64,000 bases of DNA from Lathyrus oleraceus. Lineage: Eukaryota; Streptophyta; Magnoliopsida; Fabales; Fabaceae. The stretch lies in NCBI RefSeq assembly GCF_024323335.1, contig NC_066582.1:88904944-88968943 (forward strand), in the 5' to 3' direction. Both the position numbers and the translations under genes were made by a program. Positions 9,847-22,658 of this stretch are shown here, piece by piece. The notes below the pieces were generated by a model. It did no database searches. It saw only the letters and a list, made by a program, of their open reading frames with translations, and was not told the DNA's origin. Each line of letters opens with the position of its first letter. The stretch's first letter is position 1.

Positions 9847-10115
9847 TTTCTTGGATCTAATTCTGATTGACATGATGAAATGCAATATGAAATGCTAAAT
9901 GAATGCATGAATGAGGAGGGCAAATTTTGGGGTGTTACACACAGAATAATTTTGGTTTCATGAATTAATTGGTCCATGTTTCTACGCCTCACATATATTT
10001 ATTTACTCTTAGTCTTTCAATCTCATGTATTTTCTTGATTTAATTTAATTAATTGAAGCATTAGTTATTGGATTGATTAATTATGCAAAGGGAAGGTGTT
10101 AGGCACCCAATGCAT

Positions 10116-10131
10116 CCTAGGTACTCCTAGG
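10116..10131 (-). other. U5 hairpin of LTR A1
   Basis: CCTAGG-AGTA-CCTAGG on the minus strand, with the same 6-4-6 geometry as in LTRs B and G. The copy in LTR A2 is at 25476-25491. Confidence 0.6.
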
Positions 10132-10928
10132 GAACCCTTTTCACAACTTGTTGTAAAAGGTATTGTTTATGAAACATTTATTGTGCAAACATGAGGGAAG
10201 AGGTGAGAAAAGAATGTACAAGTTTATTATTTTTGTGTTTGGATGGATGAACCCATTGCCTACGTACCTTTACAGGATCAAAACCTCGTAGTTCGGCTAA
10301 AAGATTTCCAAAAAGAGGGTGGATTGATTTTAAACAAGAGCCTTAAGGTCTTTCATTATCAAAGGGAGAACACTCAACCTGAACCAACAATTCACCATGC
10401 GAGGATGGCTTCAACATACTAATGAGGGGTTAACCCTATAATAAGTATGGAAGTCTTACAATCAACTCACTAAGGATGTGGTGAGATTTACATCAACCAC
10501 TAGGATAATTCAGATCTACGGCTAATGCATGAAAACTTATCAAGAAGTGGACAAGCAGCCATAAAAGCAATTGAGTGGGTTGAATTAACTAGTTAGAATT
10601 ATTCACAAAGTGAGGTCAAAGTATGAATTAGAGTTCATTTACAATGAGTATTATGAAAAAGATGTTTGAAAATCAAAGGCATAAGGCCTAGGTTTCTAGT
10701 TTTGAAAACAGGTGAAAATGTTTGCACAAAAGTTTTCTGGTTTGGGTAAAAAATGCAAGTGGAGGTTGTAAGGAAACAAAAGGCAGGGATGAGGAGCAAA
10801 ACTTCATTAGGAGTTCCTCTCTTGAGATCATATGTAGATGATCCAAGTAAGTACCATCCTTTGGGAATAAGCAACAAAGCAATAAGCAAATAAGCAGATT
10901 CAAAGAGAACAAAGCTGGAAATGGAATG

Positions 10929-11275
10929 CCAATAAATGGTCTTACATCCAACTCCGAAATGAGATGGGAAAGGGAGTGCCAATAAATGGTCTTACGTCCA
11001 ACTCCGAAATGAGATGGGAAACGGAGTGCCAATAAATGGTCTTACGTCCAACTCCACAAAAGAAAACAGAATAGGAACCAAATGGCCAATCAATGGTCTT
11101 ATACCTGACTCCACAAAAAGGAACAAGATAGGAAACAGATGGCCAATCAATGGTCTTATACCTGACTCCACAAAAAGAAACAAGATAGGAAATGGAGCGC
11201 CAATAAATGGTCTTATACCCAGCTCCCCAAAAGGAACAGGAAACAGATAGCCAATCAATGGTCTTACATCTGACT
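10929..11275. repeat. Seven-unit 50-57-base tandem repeat in LTR A1
   Basis: The core CCAATAAATGGTCTTA or CCAATCAATGGTCTTA begins at 10929, 10979, 11029, 11086, 11143, 11200 and 11251. The first three units are 50 bases apart and the next three 57. The 57-base period is a multiple of three, so repetitive ORFs appear on both strands (for example 11014-11250 plus and 10992-11357 minus). These are by-products of the repeat. Confidence 0.9.
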
Positions 11276-13810
11276 CCTCAAACAAAGCAGATAACAAATG
11301 CAAAAACAATATGCAAAACAATATGCAAAAGCAAACACAAGCAATCACATTAATCAATTAGCACACTCTATACACAATCAAGAGGCTAAATCAAAGTTGG
11401 GATTTAGTCAAGGTCTCATATCAACCTCGACAAACAAGCCAATACTGTTATGGGTGTTCAGGCTCTTAACCACTGGCATTGACCGTCAGGGTGAGCAGAT
11501 GAAATGGGAGATGAGGATTAGACCTCATAGCTCTTAACCCTGGCCTGGGTGAGCTTTAATCAAAGAAGGTATGGGAGTCCAGAATGAGGAACTCTATTCC
11601 ACATGACTGACTCTATATACAATGATCTTGGGTGTTTATTCAAATGCATCAGCACGTAGTGCGAGCATAATGAAAGACTCAACTGAATAGCAGGGGATTG
11701 ATTGCAAATCCCTTCTATCTGCCAATTGCCTCTTCATTTAGGAGGACTTGAAGTACATGGCACAAAAGTAAACAATCACAGACATTGCCTCTTAAGGAGG
11801 ACTTCAGCCAAATGCATGCCAAACAGAAATGACAGGGCTTCCAGACTACATGGAGTTTAAGAAATTACCTAAGTGGTAAACCAACCACAAGCAAAGCAAA
11901 GCTCAGATAATGAGAAAAAGCTACTAAGGTACTTGTATGAAAAGCAAAATAATCAGTATTCACATTCAGACAACCAAACAATTAACAACAGTCAGACATT
12001 CCCAATATGTACAACATGTAAGCCATAAGAGGCAAACACTCAAGTGAATTAGCCATCAGAGGACCTACAACACAATCAAAATGAGTTAAACAAAATAAAT
12101 TGCATCTCAAGCAAGGAGATCACATCATCCATTAGGACTGATTGCTTGAACCTGAAAGGCAAAGCTCAAATTGTGAGTACAAACCCCTAGGGCAAACCCT
12201 AGGGTCAAAGGCAAAGCAAAAAGTCAAAACAGCAACCAATATTCAACATGGAGCTCATTTAATCAAGTATGAACATGTCCTAAAAAGGACCAAGTCTAAA
12301 GCATCAAGCAAAATCATCACATGAGCAAGCTATGGCAAAGACAATTTCAAAGCACACAATTGGTCATCAAGAATCAAAACTCCATATTAAAACAGAAATG
12401 AATCAAACACTCATGAAAATTTTTATGTGCACACAACATGTCAAATACAATCATTATGCCAAAAATTGTAAACAGAAAAGCTCAATTGACCTAGAAATGA
12501 AAATGCACAAGTATGACATCAAATTGTGTGACACACATTGTCACACCATACAATCATGTGTCTAAAACAGAGATGAAAACTGCTAAAAATGCACAACCAA
12601 GCCTCAAAAATCATGCAACATGTTGGGAATCAGCATACCAAATTTCAAATCAATTGGCCAATGTATGAGCATTTCACAGTAGAATGAATGAAGCATGTCA
12701 CATTTGCATACATGTCCAATGAACTGTCCACAATTAAAATTCCAGAAATGATAAAATCAGAAAATCAACACCATAAAATAGTAGACATCCATATGAACAA
12801 GTAGCAAAAAATTTGGAATTAATTGGATTCATTTTCAATTTGTTATGATTTTTCAAAGTAACATACAAAAAATGAAATAAATGTGAAAACATGGAAAAAT
12901 ATGAAAATGAAATGAGAAATCAAAAACTGCACAAGCATAGAATCGAACTGACGAAGGCAAGGTTGCAAGCGTGCTAGTCAAAACGACTGCGTTTTGATAA
13001 TTGAGGAACTAATAATTGGAATTTCAAAACACATCCACACGGGATCGAACAGACGAAGCAATGGATATTAGCATTCAAACAGTGCATGTGAAGCTCTGAA
13101 CTAGACAAACCCTAAACACTATTCACGCACGGCAGCCAACGGTGGTTTCCACCGTCTTCTTCATGAAGACGACAGAGCTACAGTAACAAGCTCAATTTTT
13201 TTTTCAGAACTAGGCAAATTATACATCAAATAAAAGCTCTCAACATGTACATCACAAATCCAGCATCAATTAATCCTAACAGTCCATGAATAAGGAGAAT
13301 CGAACAAAAACATTATTGCATACAAACTTTCAACTCAGCATAACTCAGTCAATTCTCAACCATTTTTCATGAATTTTATATCAGTGTGATCAGAATGAGA
13401 AGCTCTACAACATTATGCACATAAAAAAGAGAATTAGGAGATTCGAAATTCACACCTCTTGAAGAGCAGTCACTGAAATCAGCGTGTTCAAGGCCTTGCA
13501 AGTGTGTAGATCCAATCCTGAGATGATATTATGAAGCTTTGCGCGTGAATTGAAGCTTGGAATGGCTTGGATCTAGCTCAGATTTCAACTTCCATCTTCA
13601 TGTTCTTGAGCTTGATGTGCTTGTTCTTGGCTCGAATTCTTCAAATCAAGGCTTGATCTGCACTCAATGATGATCAGAGAACAAGAATATCCAATAAAAT
13701 CAATGGCTTATGTGAAGAAAATTGAAGTTTCAATTGAGAGCAAAAATGGAGGGAAAGAAAAATTTGGATCTAGAATGTGCAAAAACTCCACAATTCTGTT
13801 ATGATTTGGT

Positions 13811-13817
13811 TTATATA
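13811..13817 (-). promoter_or_regulatory. Putative TATA box of LTR A1
   Basis: TATATAA on the minus strand is followed by a pyrimidine-rich leader. It lies about 1.1 kb from the LTR start, a plausible U3/R boundary for a 5 kb LTR. It is conserved at 29173-29179 in LTR A2. Confidence 0.45.
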
Positions 13818-14952
13818 TGGTCTCTTAATCACATCCAAATCAGAATTAAGCATGAGTTAATTATGATTAGTGAAAATGAGGTGCATGACCAAAATTGGAA
13901 AATGTGAGGTGCCATGCAAATTTGGACGTGAACAGTGTCGTATGGATGCTCAAAATCATTCAAAATCATCTCATGCACATGTTGACAATGGTATTTTGTT
14001 CATATGACGCACCAATTTCAAATTTCCAAATTTCCCTCCAAAATGTTCATGAATGAGCAAATGGTCATGTGATGAAATTTCATGCAATGTCATGTTGGAT
14101 TTGGAAATTATAGGTCATAAGGAGCAATATGCAAAAAGAGGCACTCAAATTGGAGTTTTGGATCAAAAGTTATGGCATTTTGAAGTTTCAAGCACACTTT
14201 GCAATGATTGGATCATATCTCCTCAACACTTCATCAGATGCTCATGATCTTGGACTTTTTGGAAATGGGAGAGAAAGATCTTCAACTTTCATGTTGGACA
14301 AAAATTCGTTTGAAGCTTCTTTGATGTTGGAAAGTCAAGATGAAATTGGACCAAAAACTTTCCATTTTTGGAAACTAGAAATTATAGGTCACTTTCCATT
14401 TTGGGAAACTTTTGCACTGGCTTCAAATTCTTCAACGTAGATGTTTGACATGATGAATAAGCTTTGTTCGAACATGAATGGGATGAAGAAATTCAATTCT
14501 CACACTCACAGCCTTCAGTTGACTTTCAGTTGATTGGTATTGGTCCTTAGATGACCTGAAAATGTTCTGATGAATTTGGGCCTTTGCCACTTGATGAATT
14601 TGCTCCAAAATGAACCCATAGCTCATATAAGCTCTATGTAATGATCAAATGATCCATATCTCAAGGAAAACCTCATCTCTTGCCCAAAGGATTCACTTGA
14701 ATTGCCTTGACCTGTTGATTGCTTAAGCTGCAAGTAACAAAGGTTAATGACATATTTTTGTACCTTTTTGGTTAGTGATTAAAAGAAAAGCAATGATATA
14801 GAAATGCAAGCAATGCTTGGTGATTAAGAACCACTCTCAGGAAAGATCACACCCATAGGGAAGGAAACAAGGTGTCCAATGATCCTTGAGGCTTATGCAA
14901 TGCAATGCTATGATGCCATGAGGGATCTTATGGTTAAAAATTGGGTCTTACA

Positions 14953-14965
14953 GATGCCCCTATTT
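14953..14965 (-). promoter_or_regulatory. Polypurine tract before LTR A1
   Basis: AAATAGGGGCATC on the minus strand lies immediately 5' of the LTR start TGTAAGACCC. This is where the plus-strand primer is expected, and it shows that LTR A1 is the 3' LTR of the unit on its right. Confidence 0.8.
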
Positions 14966-14970
14966 AAGGT

Positions 14971-15023
14971 CATTCTAGCCGGAGAAGTGAAGGTTAAAAT
15001 CTTCATCTCGACGTGGTAGAATG
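14971..15023 (-). other. Imperfect stem-loop next to the polypurine tract
   Basis: CATTCTA at 14971-14977 pairs with TAGAATG at 15017-15023. An inner GAGAAGTGAAG pairs imperfectly with CTTCATCTC around a GTTAAAAT loop. It is the last structure before the 3' LTR. Confidence 0.5.
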
Positions 15024-15737
15024 GGCTTAAATAATAATAAAGAGACAAATTTTGGTCTCTAAGAGACCTCATGATGCAGATGTATGTATGCAAAATAAGA
15101 CAACTCTGTGGGGAATACGAGTCCACAAAGAAGAAAAGACATCAAAAGAGAAGACAATCCATAGGAGTAATACACTCACCAGGAACACAGACTCTAACGG
15201 GACTCTTATGGGGATAAGAAGAAAGTAAAAGCGTGAACAAATCACTACTCAAAGCTGGAGAATTTAATGGGGAATAAACAAAAAAATGCGTGAGCAGGCC
15301 ACGACTTGAAACTGGGAAAAGAATTCCAAAGGGAAGAAAATCCAATGGAAAGACTAATGGAGGAAACTTCGGATAAAAATCCGGACTCGGGCTGAGAAAA
15401 AAAAGCCGATAAGACAACTCTACTGGGGAACATGCATGTATTGGGGAAAACGCCAACACAACAACAACAAAACACAAGGGATACTCCACCGGGGATATCT
15501 GGAAAAGACACTCCTGGGGAAGCAAAAGGGGTGAGGTGTTACCGGTTATTGGGTAACAATCTCGAAGAAACAATGTGATCTGAACACCGGTTACTGGGTG
15601 AGAGAACCACAAGCTCGGGAAGAATGAATACCAAAACATCTGAGGAAGACCTAACAAAGGTATGTTTCAACTCAGGAAAATCTGACTCCGCAGGGGACCA
15701 AGGTCATAATAGGGAGCAGAAAAGGAGGGAACACCAG

Positions 15738-16340
15738 GGATACCGGTTACTGGGTATATAATAGGTGACCGACCAAGGCGTGAATTGGATTTCACTTCCA
15801 AAACACTCATCATCCTGAAGAGAGCTAGAAAAGCAGTCTTGATTTCAGGATGGACATTCGATTCCACAAGGAATACGAATCTTACTCAACTAGGGAAGGA
15901 CAAAAGGCTTCGACCGAAGAGTGCATGAGATATATTATCTATTACCGTCAGAACATAGACAATATACTCACACGGAAGATTATCCACAACCGGTTACTGG
16001 GTTAGAGGATAAAACGACCGAAAAGGAGGGACATCGGGATACCGGTTACTGGGTATATAATGATGACCAACCAAGACGTGAATTGGATTTCACTTCCAAA
16101 ACACTCATCATCCGAAAAGGAGGGCTGAAAAAGCAAACTCAATTTACTGGATGGATATTCGATTTCACAAAGGAAATACGAATCTTACTCAATTGGGGGA
16201 ACAACCAAAGGTTTCAACCAAAGAGTGCAAGAGATACATTATCTATTACCGTCAGAACGTAGATAATATACTCGCATGGAAGATTATCCACAACCGGTTA
16301 CTGGGTTAGAGGATAAATCGACCGACAAGAAAGGACATTG
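15738..16340. repeat. 299/304-base tandem repeat, two intervals (unit 2)
   Basis: The anchor GGATACCGGTTACTGGGTAT occurs at 15738, 16037 and 16341, giving intervals of 299 and 304 bases. Unit 1 retains a single chimeric interval, so unit 2 shows the longer, probably ancestral state. Confidence 0.85.
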
Positions 16341-19194
16341 GGATACCGGTTACTGGGTATATAATGATGACCAATCAAAGGGCAACAAACATTACCAAAT
16401 AAGGGTAAATGAAAGAAGACCACGCTGGGGATAAAATTGCTTACTCAGAGCAAATATCCAACAGAGGGAGGGCATATCAAGACCGAATATGGGATAATGA
16501 TAACCGCAAAGAGGGGATTACATCTACCGAATACGGGGTAGAAAACCACGGAAGAGTAACCGTCATCACCAAGGATGAACAACAAAGGTTAACTCTGCAC
16601 AGGTGAGAAAAATAGGGTTTACGACTACCGAATACTGAGTAGAAGACCAACGGACTTAGCCGAGGGCAAAAGAGTAGGATTTACGACTACCGGATACTGG
16701 GTTGAGAACCATAAACTCTGATGGGGAACAACTTGAAAGTAGGATTTACAACTACCGGTTACTGGGTAGAAAACCGTCAACTCTTGCGGAGGAACAAAAG
16801 GTTTACAAATACCCGTCACTGGGTATATAACCACAGACTCCGCCAAGAGGGGAAAAAGGTACATAGGATTTACAACTACTGGTTACTGGGTAGAAAACCA
16901 CAAAAAAATAGGACTTACAAACTACCGGTTCCTGGGTAGAAAGCCACAAAATCCGCCATCAACCAGGATGAACCACAAAGGTTACTTCTGCTAGGGGATG
17001 AAAAGTAGGATTTATGACTACCGGTTACTGGGTAGAAAACCACAAAAATAGGACTTATAACTACCGGGTACTGGGTAGAAAGCCACAAATTGTGCTGGGA
17101 ATAAGATGAACTATTGTCGGTTACTGGGCAATTTGTTCATTTATACCACAGGGAAGCACAAGAGACAGCCACAAAGAGCCAATTTAGGGTAGAACCAAAA
17201 AGGCAAACTGAATCAAGACTCATCCTAATGAGGAAAAAACTCAATAGGGAAACCCATCCCAATATATGTTGGGAGGAACGAAAATAACCGTCATCCACGA
17301 GGAGATAACTCAGTGGGGAGTGCAGAAGGAAAGGGTAAACGCTTTCTGCTTAAGGGGATGACTCTATATGGAGAGATCAAACACACCGACATCTGCTTGG
17401 GGAAATCTACTAGAGAGATCTAAATCACCAATTAGCAGGAGACAACAAACAAAAGATACATGGCAAAAATGCAACATGAATATCTGAATGTTATGATTAT
17501 GCGTGTATATGCATAGTTTATGTATGACAAATGCTGACAAAACAGACATGTCTAACACAAACAAGTTCCAGGAATCAACCACCCGGTACTACCCCTCAAA
17601 AGGGAAAGCCAAAATCACCAGAGAGCAAAGAGATTGCTGGAGATTAGAGATGATAAAATCTCTGCAGGGGAGAAAGAACAATCAACCCAACTGGGGAAAC
17701 ATCCAAGGAGAATATATCTACCACGGACCAGAGATATAAGGAAATCACAAGATCTCTGGAGGGATGAATCATCAGTCAATCCGGTTAGGGATAAAAGTCC
17801 AATGCACAGGAAACTGCCATAAAGCAACTCTGCTGAGGAATCAGGGATATCACAACTACGCGGGAAGAGTGAACAACCATTCCAGCTGGGGAGAACTACA
17901 CTACACGGGCAAAAACCGCCACTACAACATCTCTACTGGCAACTTCACTGAGGAAGAAATAAGAGGAAACTGGTAATCACACCAAGTACCAAACCTGCTG
18001 AGGAACTCGCGTCCTGCTGAGGAGAAAAGATCTCTGCTTTGGGGAAACACAGAGGTTCACCATACCAACCCTGGTGGAGATCGAAGATGCCACGAAACAA
18101 CCATACCATATCTCTGATGGGGATAACTCAGCATAGATAAAGCTCATCACGCCAACAACTCAGCTGGGGTTTCTTCCGAGGAAACGAAAGAAATTTGGGG
18201 ATCAACCACCAAACACCGAAACTTCCAGGGAAAACACACCGGTTGAGGGGAAAAGAATGCTGAATACTACTCTGTTGGAGAGATGAAGGTTAAAATCTTC
18301 AATAAGCACTCTGCTCGGGAACTACCCGCGACAAGGTTCATCAAATAACATTCCACAGGGAACAACCACGAAGGTGTTCAAACAGCACGCTACTGGGGGC
18401 AGACCACAATAGGGCTAGGAGGAATGAAGATGAACAACTTCAACCAAACATTCCACTTGGGGACCTCACTGGCGAGAAACCATAGGAGGTTCAGAATAAC
18501 ACTCTACGGGGGATACACCACAATAGGGCTAGGGGAAGAAGATACAGTCAATGCCAAGGATATGAACAAATGTCTTACCCTGTTGGAAATCATGCTACCC
18601 TTGGGAGAGCACTGAGGATTTCTTGAGTATCCTTCTGTCATTGTGAATATTCACTTTGTTTAAAAACAGTTGTTTTGTGAAATATTTAGTTTTCAAACAA
18701 TGACGTTTTATCAATTAAAACATGCAAAAGATTTGTTGAATAGAAACAAATAAGAGTGCAAATAATTGGATAAAAGCTCAATTTTATTTGATGGAATGGT
18801 AGTCTGCAAATGGCAAGACTCCATAGATCTGTACAAGTTTGAAATTGGTGATATATATTGGAAAGGGCTACATTGAACATAATGACCATTTCTCCACCAA
18901 TTCCGAATTTGATGTATTCGAAGCTTTAGTTGACGACGAATCGAGAATTTCTGGCGGATGACAGATGTAGAACACAGTCTTGTCCGGATGCAGTTACTTG
19001 CCAAATCCCTAATTTTTGCCTATATTGCCCCAGGGTGAGGTACTCAATCTAGCGGGATGCAAATACACTTTTTTTTTCATGTCTCTAACTTTTGCCTGGA
19101 CCACCCTTTCGGGTTTTCAATCCACCGAGACGCTCTTTTTTGCCTAAGCCGCCCTTTCGGGTTTTCAACTTAGCGAGCTATTCTATTTTTCTTT

Positions 19195-19893
19195 TTAGGC
19201 AAAGTATTTCTTGACTGCGTCTGAATTCACAGGACGAGTGAAATCCTCCCCATCCATAGTTGTAAGCATCAAAGCACCGCCTGAAAAGGCTCACTTGACA
19301 ACATATGGACCCTCATAGTTTGGAGTCCACTTGCCCCTGGAATCGGGCGCGAAAGACAAGACTTTCTTGAGCACGAGGTCACCTTCTCGGAACACACGAG
19401 GCTTGACCTTCTTATCGAATGCTTTCTTCATTCTCTGCTGATATAACTGACCATGGCACATGGAAGTCAATCTCTTCTCTTCAATCAGATTCAATTGGTC
19501 GTAACGACTCTGGATCCATTCAGCATCAGTCAACTTGGCTTCCATCAAGACTCTCATTGATGGGATCTCCACCTCTATTGGAAGCACAACCTCCATGCCG
19601 TAAACAAGAGAGAAAGGGGTTGCCCCTGTTGAAGTGCGGACAGATGTACGATATCCATGCAAAGCAAATGGCAGCATCTCATGCCAATCTTTGTACGTGA
19701 CTGTCATCTTTTGGATAATCTTCTTGATATTCTTATTAGCAGCTTCAACAGCCCCATTCATCTTGGGTCTGTAAGGAGAGGAATTATGGTGCGCAATCTT
19801 GAACTCAGCGCACAACTCTTCCATCATCTTGTTGTTCAAGTTAGATCCATTATCAGTAATGATCTTATCAGGCACACCATAACGACATATCAG
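19195..19893 (-). pseudogene. Integrase core second half and C-terminus (unit 2)
   Basis: Open from the ATG at 19875 to TGA 19293-19291, then in frame to TAA 19197-19195. The second catalytic Asp is intact here (ITDNGSN) and is followed 35 residues later by Glu, completing DD35E together with AIDYF upstream. The two halves are separated by TAG at 19896-19894. Confidence 0.92.
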
Positions 19894-21252
19894 CTAATTC
19901 TTGACAAATTTCACGACCACCTGCCTCGTCACATTAGCATATGACGCAGCTTCAACCCATTTGGTGAAGTAGTCAATTGCTACGAGAATAAACCTGTGTC
20001 CGTTGGACGCTTTAGGTTCAATCATTCCAATTATGTAAATTCCCCACATTGAGAAAGGCCATGGTGATGAAATCACATTCAGAAGTGTCGGAGGAATATG
20101 AATCTTATCCGCGTAAATCTGACCCTTGTGGCATTTCTTCACATATTTGCAACAGTCAGACTCCATTGTCAGCCAATAGTAGCCTGCTCTCAACATCTTT
20201 CTAGCCATGGCATGTCCATTGGAATGAGTACCAAATGAACCCTCATGGACCTCAGTCATCAACAGGTTTGCTTCGTGTCTATCCACGCATCTGAGCAGAA
20301 CCATGTCAAAATTTCTCTTATACATCACTTCTCCACTGAGGTAGAAACTGCCTGACAACCTTCTCAGAGTTTTCCTATCTTTCACAGATGCCCCAGGCGG
20401 GTAAACCTGGTTCTGGAGGAAACATTTGATGTCATAATACCAAGGCTTGTCATCATTCACTTCTTCGACTGCAAACACGTGGGCTGGTCTATCCAAGCGC
20501 ATCACTATGATATTGGGAACTTCATTCCAATACTTGACCACTACCATTGAAGCAAGCGTAGCAAGAGCGTCTGCCATCCGATTATCCTCTCGAGGAATAT
20601 GATGAAAGTCAACTTCTGTAAAGAACGTTGAAATCCTACTCGCATAATCTCTGTATGGAATGAGACCAGGTTGATTCGTCTCCCACTCACCCTTGATCTG
20701 ATTGACAACGAGGGCCGAATCACCATACACATCAAGATACTTGATCCTTAGATCAATGCACTCTTCTAACCCCATAATGCAGGCTTCGTACTCAGCCATA
20801 TTATTCGTGCATTTGAAAGTTAGCCTTGCTGTAAAAGGAATATGTGTACCCTGAGGAGTAATGATTACTGCCCCAATTCCATTTCCGTACTGATTTACAG
20901 CGCCATCGAATACCATACTCCATCGGGAACCAGGCTCTGGCCCTTCATCGAGTGTAGGCTCATCACAATCTTTCATTTTCAAATACAGAATCTCCTCGTT
21001 TGGGAAGTCGTACTGAACTGACTGAAGATCTTCAATCGGCTGATGTGCCAAATGGTCAGCCAAGATACTACCTTTGATAGCTTTCTGAGCTCGATACTCG
21101 ATATCATACTCAGATAACAACATCTGCCAACGGGCAATCCTCCCGATCAAAGCAGGCTTCTCGAAAATGTACTTGATTGGATCCATTCTGGATATCAACC
21201 AAGTTGTATGATTTATCATGTACTGGCGTAAACGCTTAGCAGCCCAAGCCAA
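19894..21252 (-). pseudogene. RNase H end, archaeal-type RNase H and integrase N-terminal region (unit 2, 452 codons open)
   Basis: Same length as in unit 1, with about eight amino-acid differences. The acidic residues of the second RNase H (FDGA, MAEYEAC, YGDSA, MADALA) and the first integrase Asp (AIDYF) are kept. The integrase zinc finger again has Gly in place of the last Cys (CHKGQ), so that loss predates the duplication. Confidence 0.93.
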
Positions 21253-21258
21253 AGCACA

Positions 21259-21713
21259 TCACGTCTTCTCAAGCATAGAGTATCGAGACTCACAATCGGT
21301 GAACTTTTTACTCAGGTAGTAGATAGCAGATTCTTTCTTCCCTGATTCGTCTTGCTGACCGAGTACACAACCCATCGAGTCTTCAAGAACAGTCAGATAC
21401 ATGATCAAGGGTCTTCCTTCTACAGGCGGAGACAAGATCGGAGGTTTGGACAGATATTCTTTGATACTGTCGAAAGCTTTCTGGCAATCCTCGGTCCAAT
21501 CATGAGACTGATCTTTCCGGAGGAGCTTGATTATCGGCGCACATGTGGCAGTCATGTGGGATATAAATCTGGAAATATAGTTCAAGCGACCAAGAAAACC
21601 TCAGACTTGCTTCTCAGTTTTGGGCGCAGGCATCTCTCGTATTGCTTTGACATTTGCAGGATCAACCTCAATACCTTTCTCGCTGACAATAAAGCCCAAT
21701 AACTTGCCAGAAA
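21259..21713 (-). pseudogene. RT thumb/connection and RNase H start (unit 2)
   Basis: Same region as 5909-6363, but interrupted by a private TGA at 21603-21601 from a CGA codon, so only 21585-21259 stays open from an ATG. The shared TGA at 21261-21259 closes it. Confidence 0.9.
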
Positions 21714-22658
21714 CGGACTCCAAATGTACATTTGTTGGGATTCAGACGAAGCTTGAACTTCCTCAAACGCTGAAAAAGCTTCAACAAATGCTCTGCATGT
21801 TCAACTTCCGTTCGTGACTTAGCAATCATATCATCGACATAGACCTCGATCTCCTTGTGCATCATGTCATGGAACAAGGTAGTCATAGCTCATTGATACG
21901 TGGCTCCGGCGTTCTTCAAACCGAAGGGCATCACTCGATAACAGAATGTTCCCCAAGGTGTGATGAATGTTGTCTTCTCCATATCCTCGGGTGCCATCTT
22001 GATTTGATTATATCCGGAAAATCCGTCCATAAACGAAAAGATATTGAATTTAGCTGTATTATCTACCAACATGTCAATGTGTGGTAGAGGAAAATCATCT
22101 TTTGGACTAGCCTTATTCAAATCTCTGTAGTCGACACACATACGGACTTTTCCGTCTTTCTTAGGCACAGGCACAATATTGGCCACCCATTGAGGATATG
22201 TGGAAGTCACCAGAAACCCCGCATCAATTTGCTTCTGAACTTCCTCTTTGATCTTCACTGCCATGTCTGGATGAGTTCTTCTGAGCTTCTGCTTCATAGG
22301 CACACACTCAGGTTTCAGAGGCAGGAAATGTTGCACAATATCTGTATCTAGACCTGGCATGTCTTCATACGACCAAGCAAAGATATCGAAATATTCTCGT
22401 AGCAAACTGGTCAACCCCTTCTTGACAGACTCTTCAAGGAGTGCCCCAATCTTTACCATTCGAACACAATCTTCAGACCCCAAGTTGACCGTTTCCAGAT
22501 TCTCAAGATGCGCCTGAATGATCTTCTTTTCGTGCTCAAGCAGATGGGTAATCTCGTCAGGAATCTCTTCAACATCATCTTCCTCTGCCTCGAATACAGG
22601 GAATTCAAAATTGGGAGATGGCGTTGGATCATTATGTTCAATGGGTTTAAGAATCAAC
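21714..22658 (-). pseudogene. Reverse transcriptase domain (unit 2)
   Basis: The leader and RT are open from 22708 to TGA 21892-21890, with VPVPKKDGK, FSFMDGFSGYNQI and MPFGLKNAGATYQ. YVDD follows after the stop, in the same frame. The frameshift at 21711-21713 is shared with unit 1. This is the better preserved RT of the pair. Confidence 0.93.

Larger units (their letters stand above)
8207..9939 (-). mobile_element. Solo LTR B1 of an Ogre-type element
   Basis: On the minus strand it runs from TGTAACACCCC at 9939 to CGCGCA at 8207, about 1.73 kb. Flanks are TACAG on the left (8202-8206) and CACAG on the right (9940-9944), a target duplication with one mismatch. Its 3' half is clearly related to LTR G (61009-63153), sharing a TACGTAGGCATAAGA-like box, a GGTGGCGACTC-like end and a U5 hairpin. 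No internal region accompanies it, so it is a solo LTR. It sits exactly where pol is cut. Confidence 0.8.
9940..14952 (-). mobile_element. LTR A1, Ogre-type, truncated at its 3' end, shared between two tandem units
   Basis: On the minus strand it begins TGTAAGACCC at 14952, directly after a polypurine tract, and runs about 5.0 kb. Its U5 end is lost: after the hairpin and the GGTGCCTAACACCTTCC box the sequence diverges and abuts LTR B1, with no GGTGGCGACTC end and no primer site. It acts as 3' LTR of unit 2 and 5' LTR of unit 1. By eye, 9940-13190 differs from LTR A2 at about 0.9% of sites and 13200-14952 at about 3%. Confidence 0.85.
14966..19194 (-). repeat. 3' untranslated region of Ogre-like unit 2, built of degenerate tandem repeats
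   Basis: This is homologous to 1-3844, offset about 15047 at the left end and 15351 after one extra 304-base repeat. It has the same TACCGGTTACTGGGTA-like array (about 15540-17140), the same ACTCTGCTGGGGA-like motifs, and no supported coding sequence. Confidence 0.8.

Noticed and set aside
10992..11357. 121-codon minus ORF and 78-codon plus ORF with repeated peptides in LTR A
   Set aside because: Both are explained by the 50-57-base tandem repeat lacking stops. No start context or homologue supports a gene.
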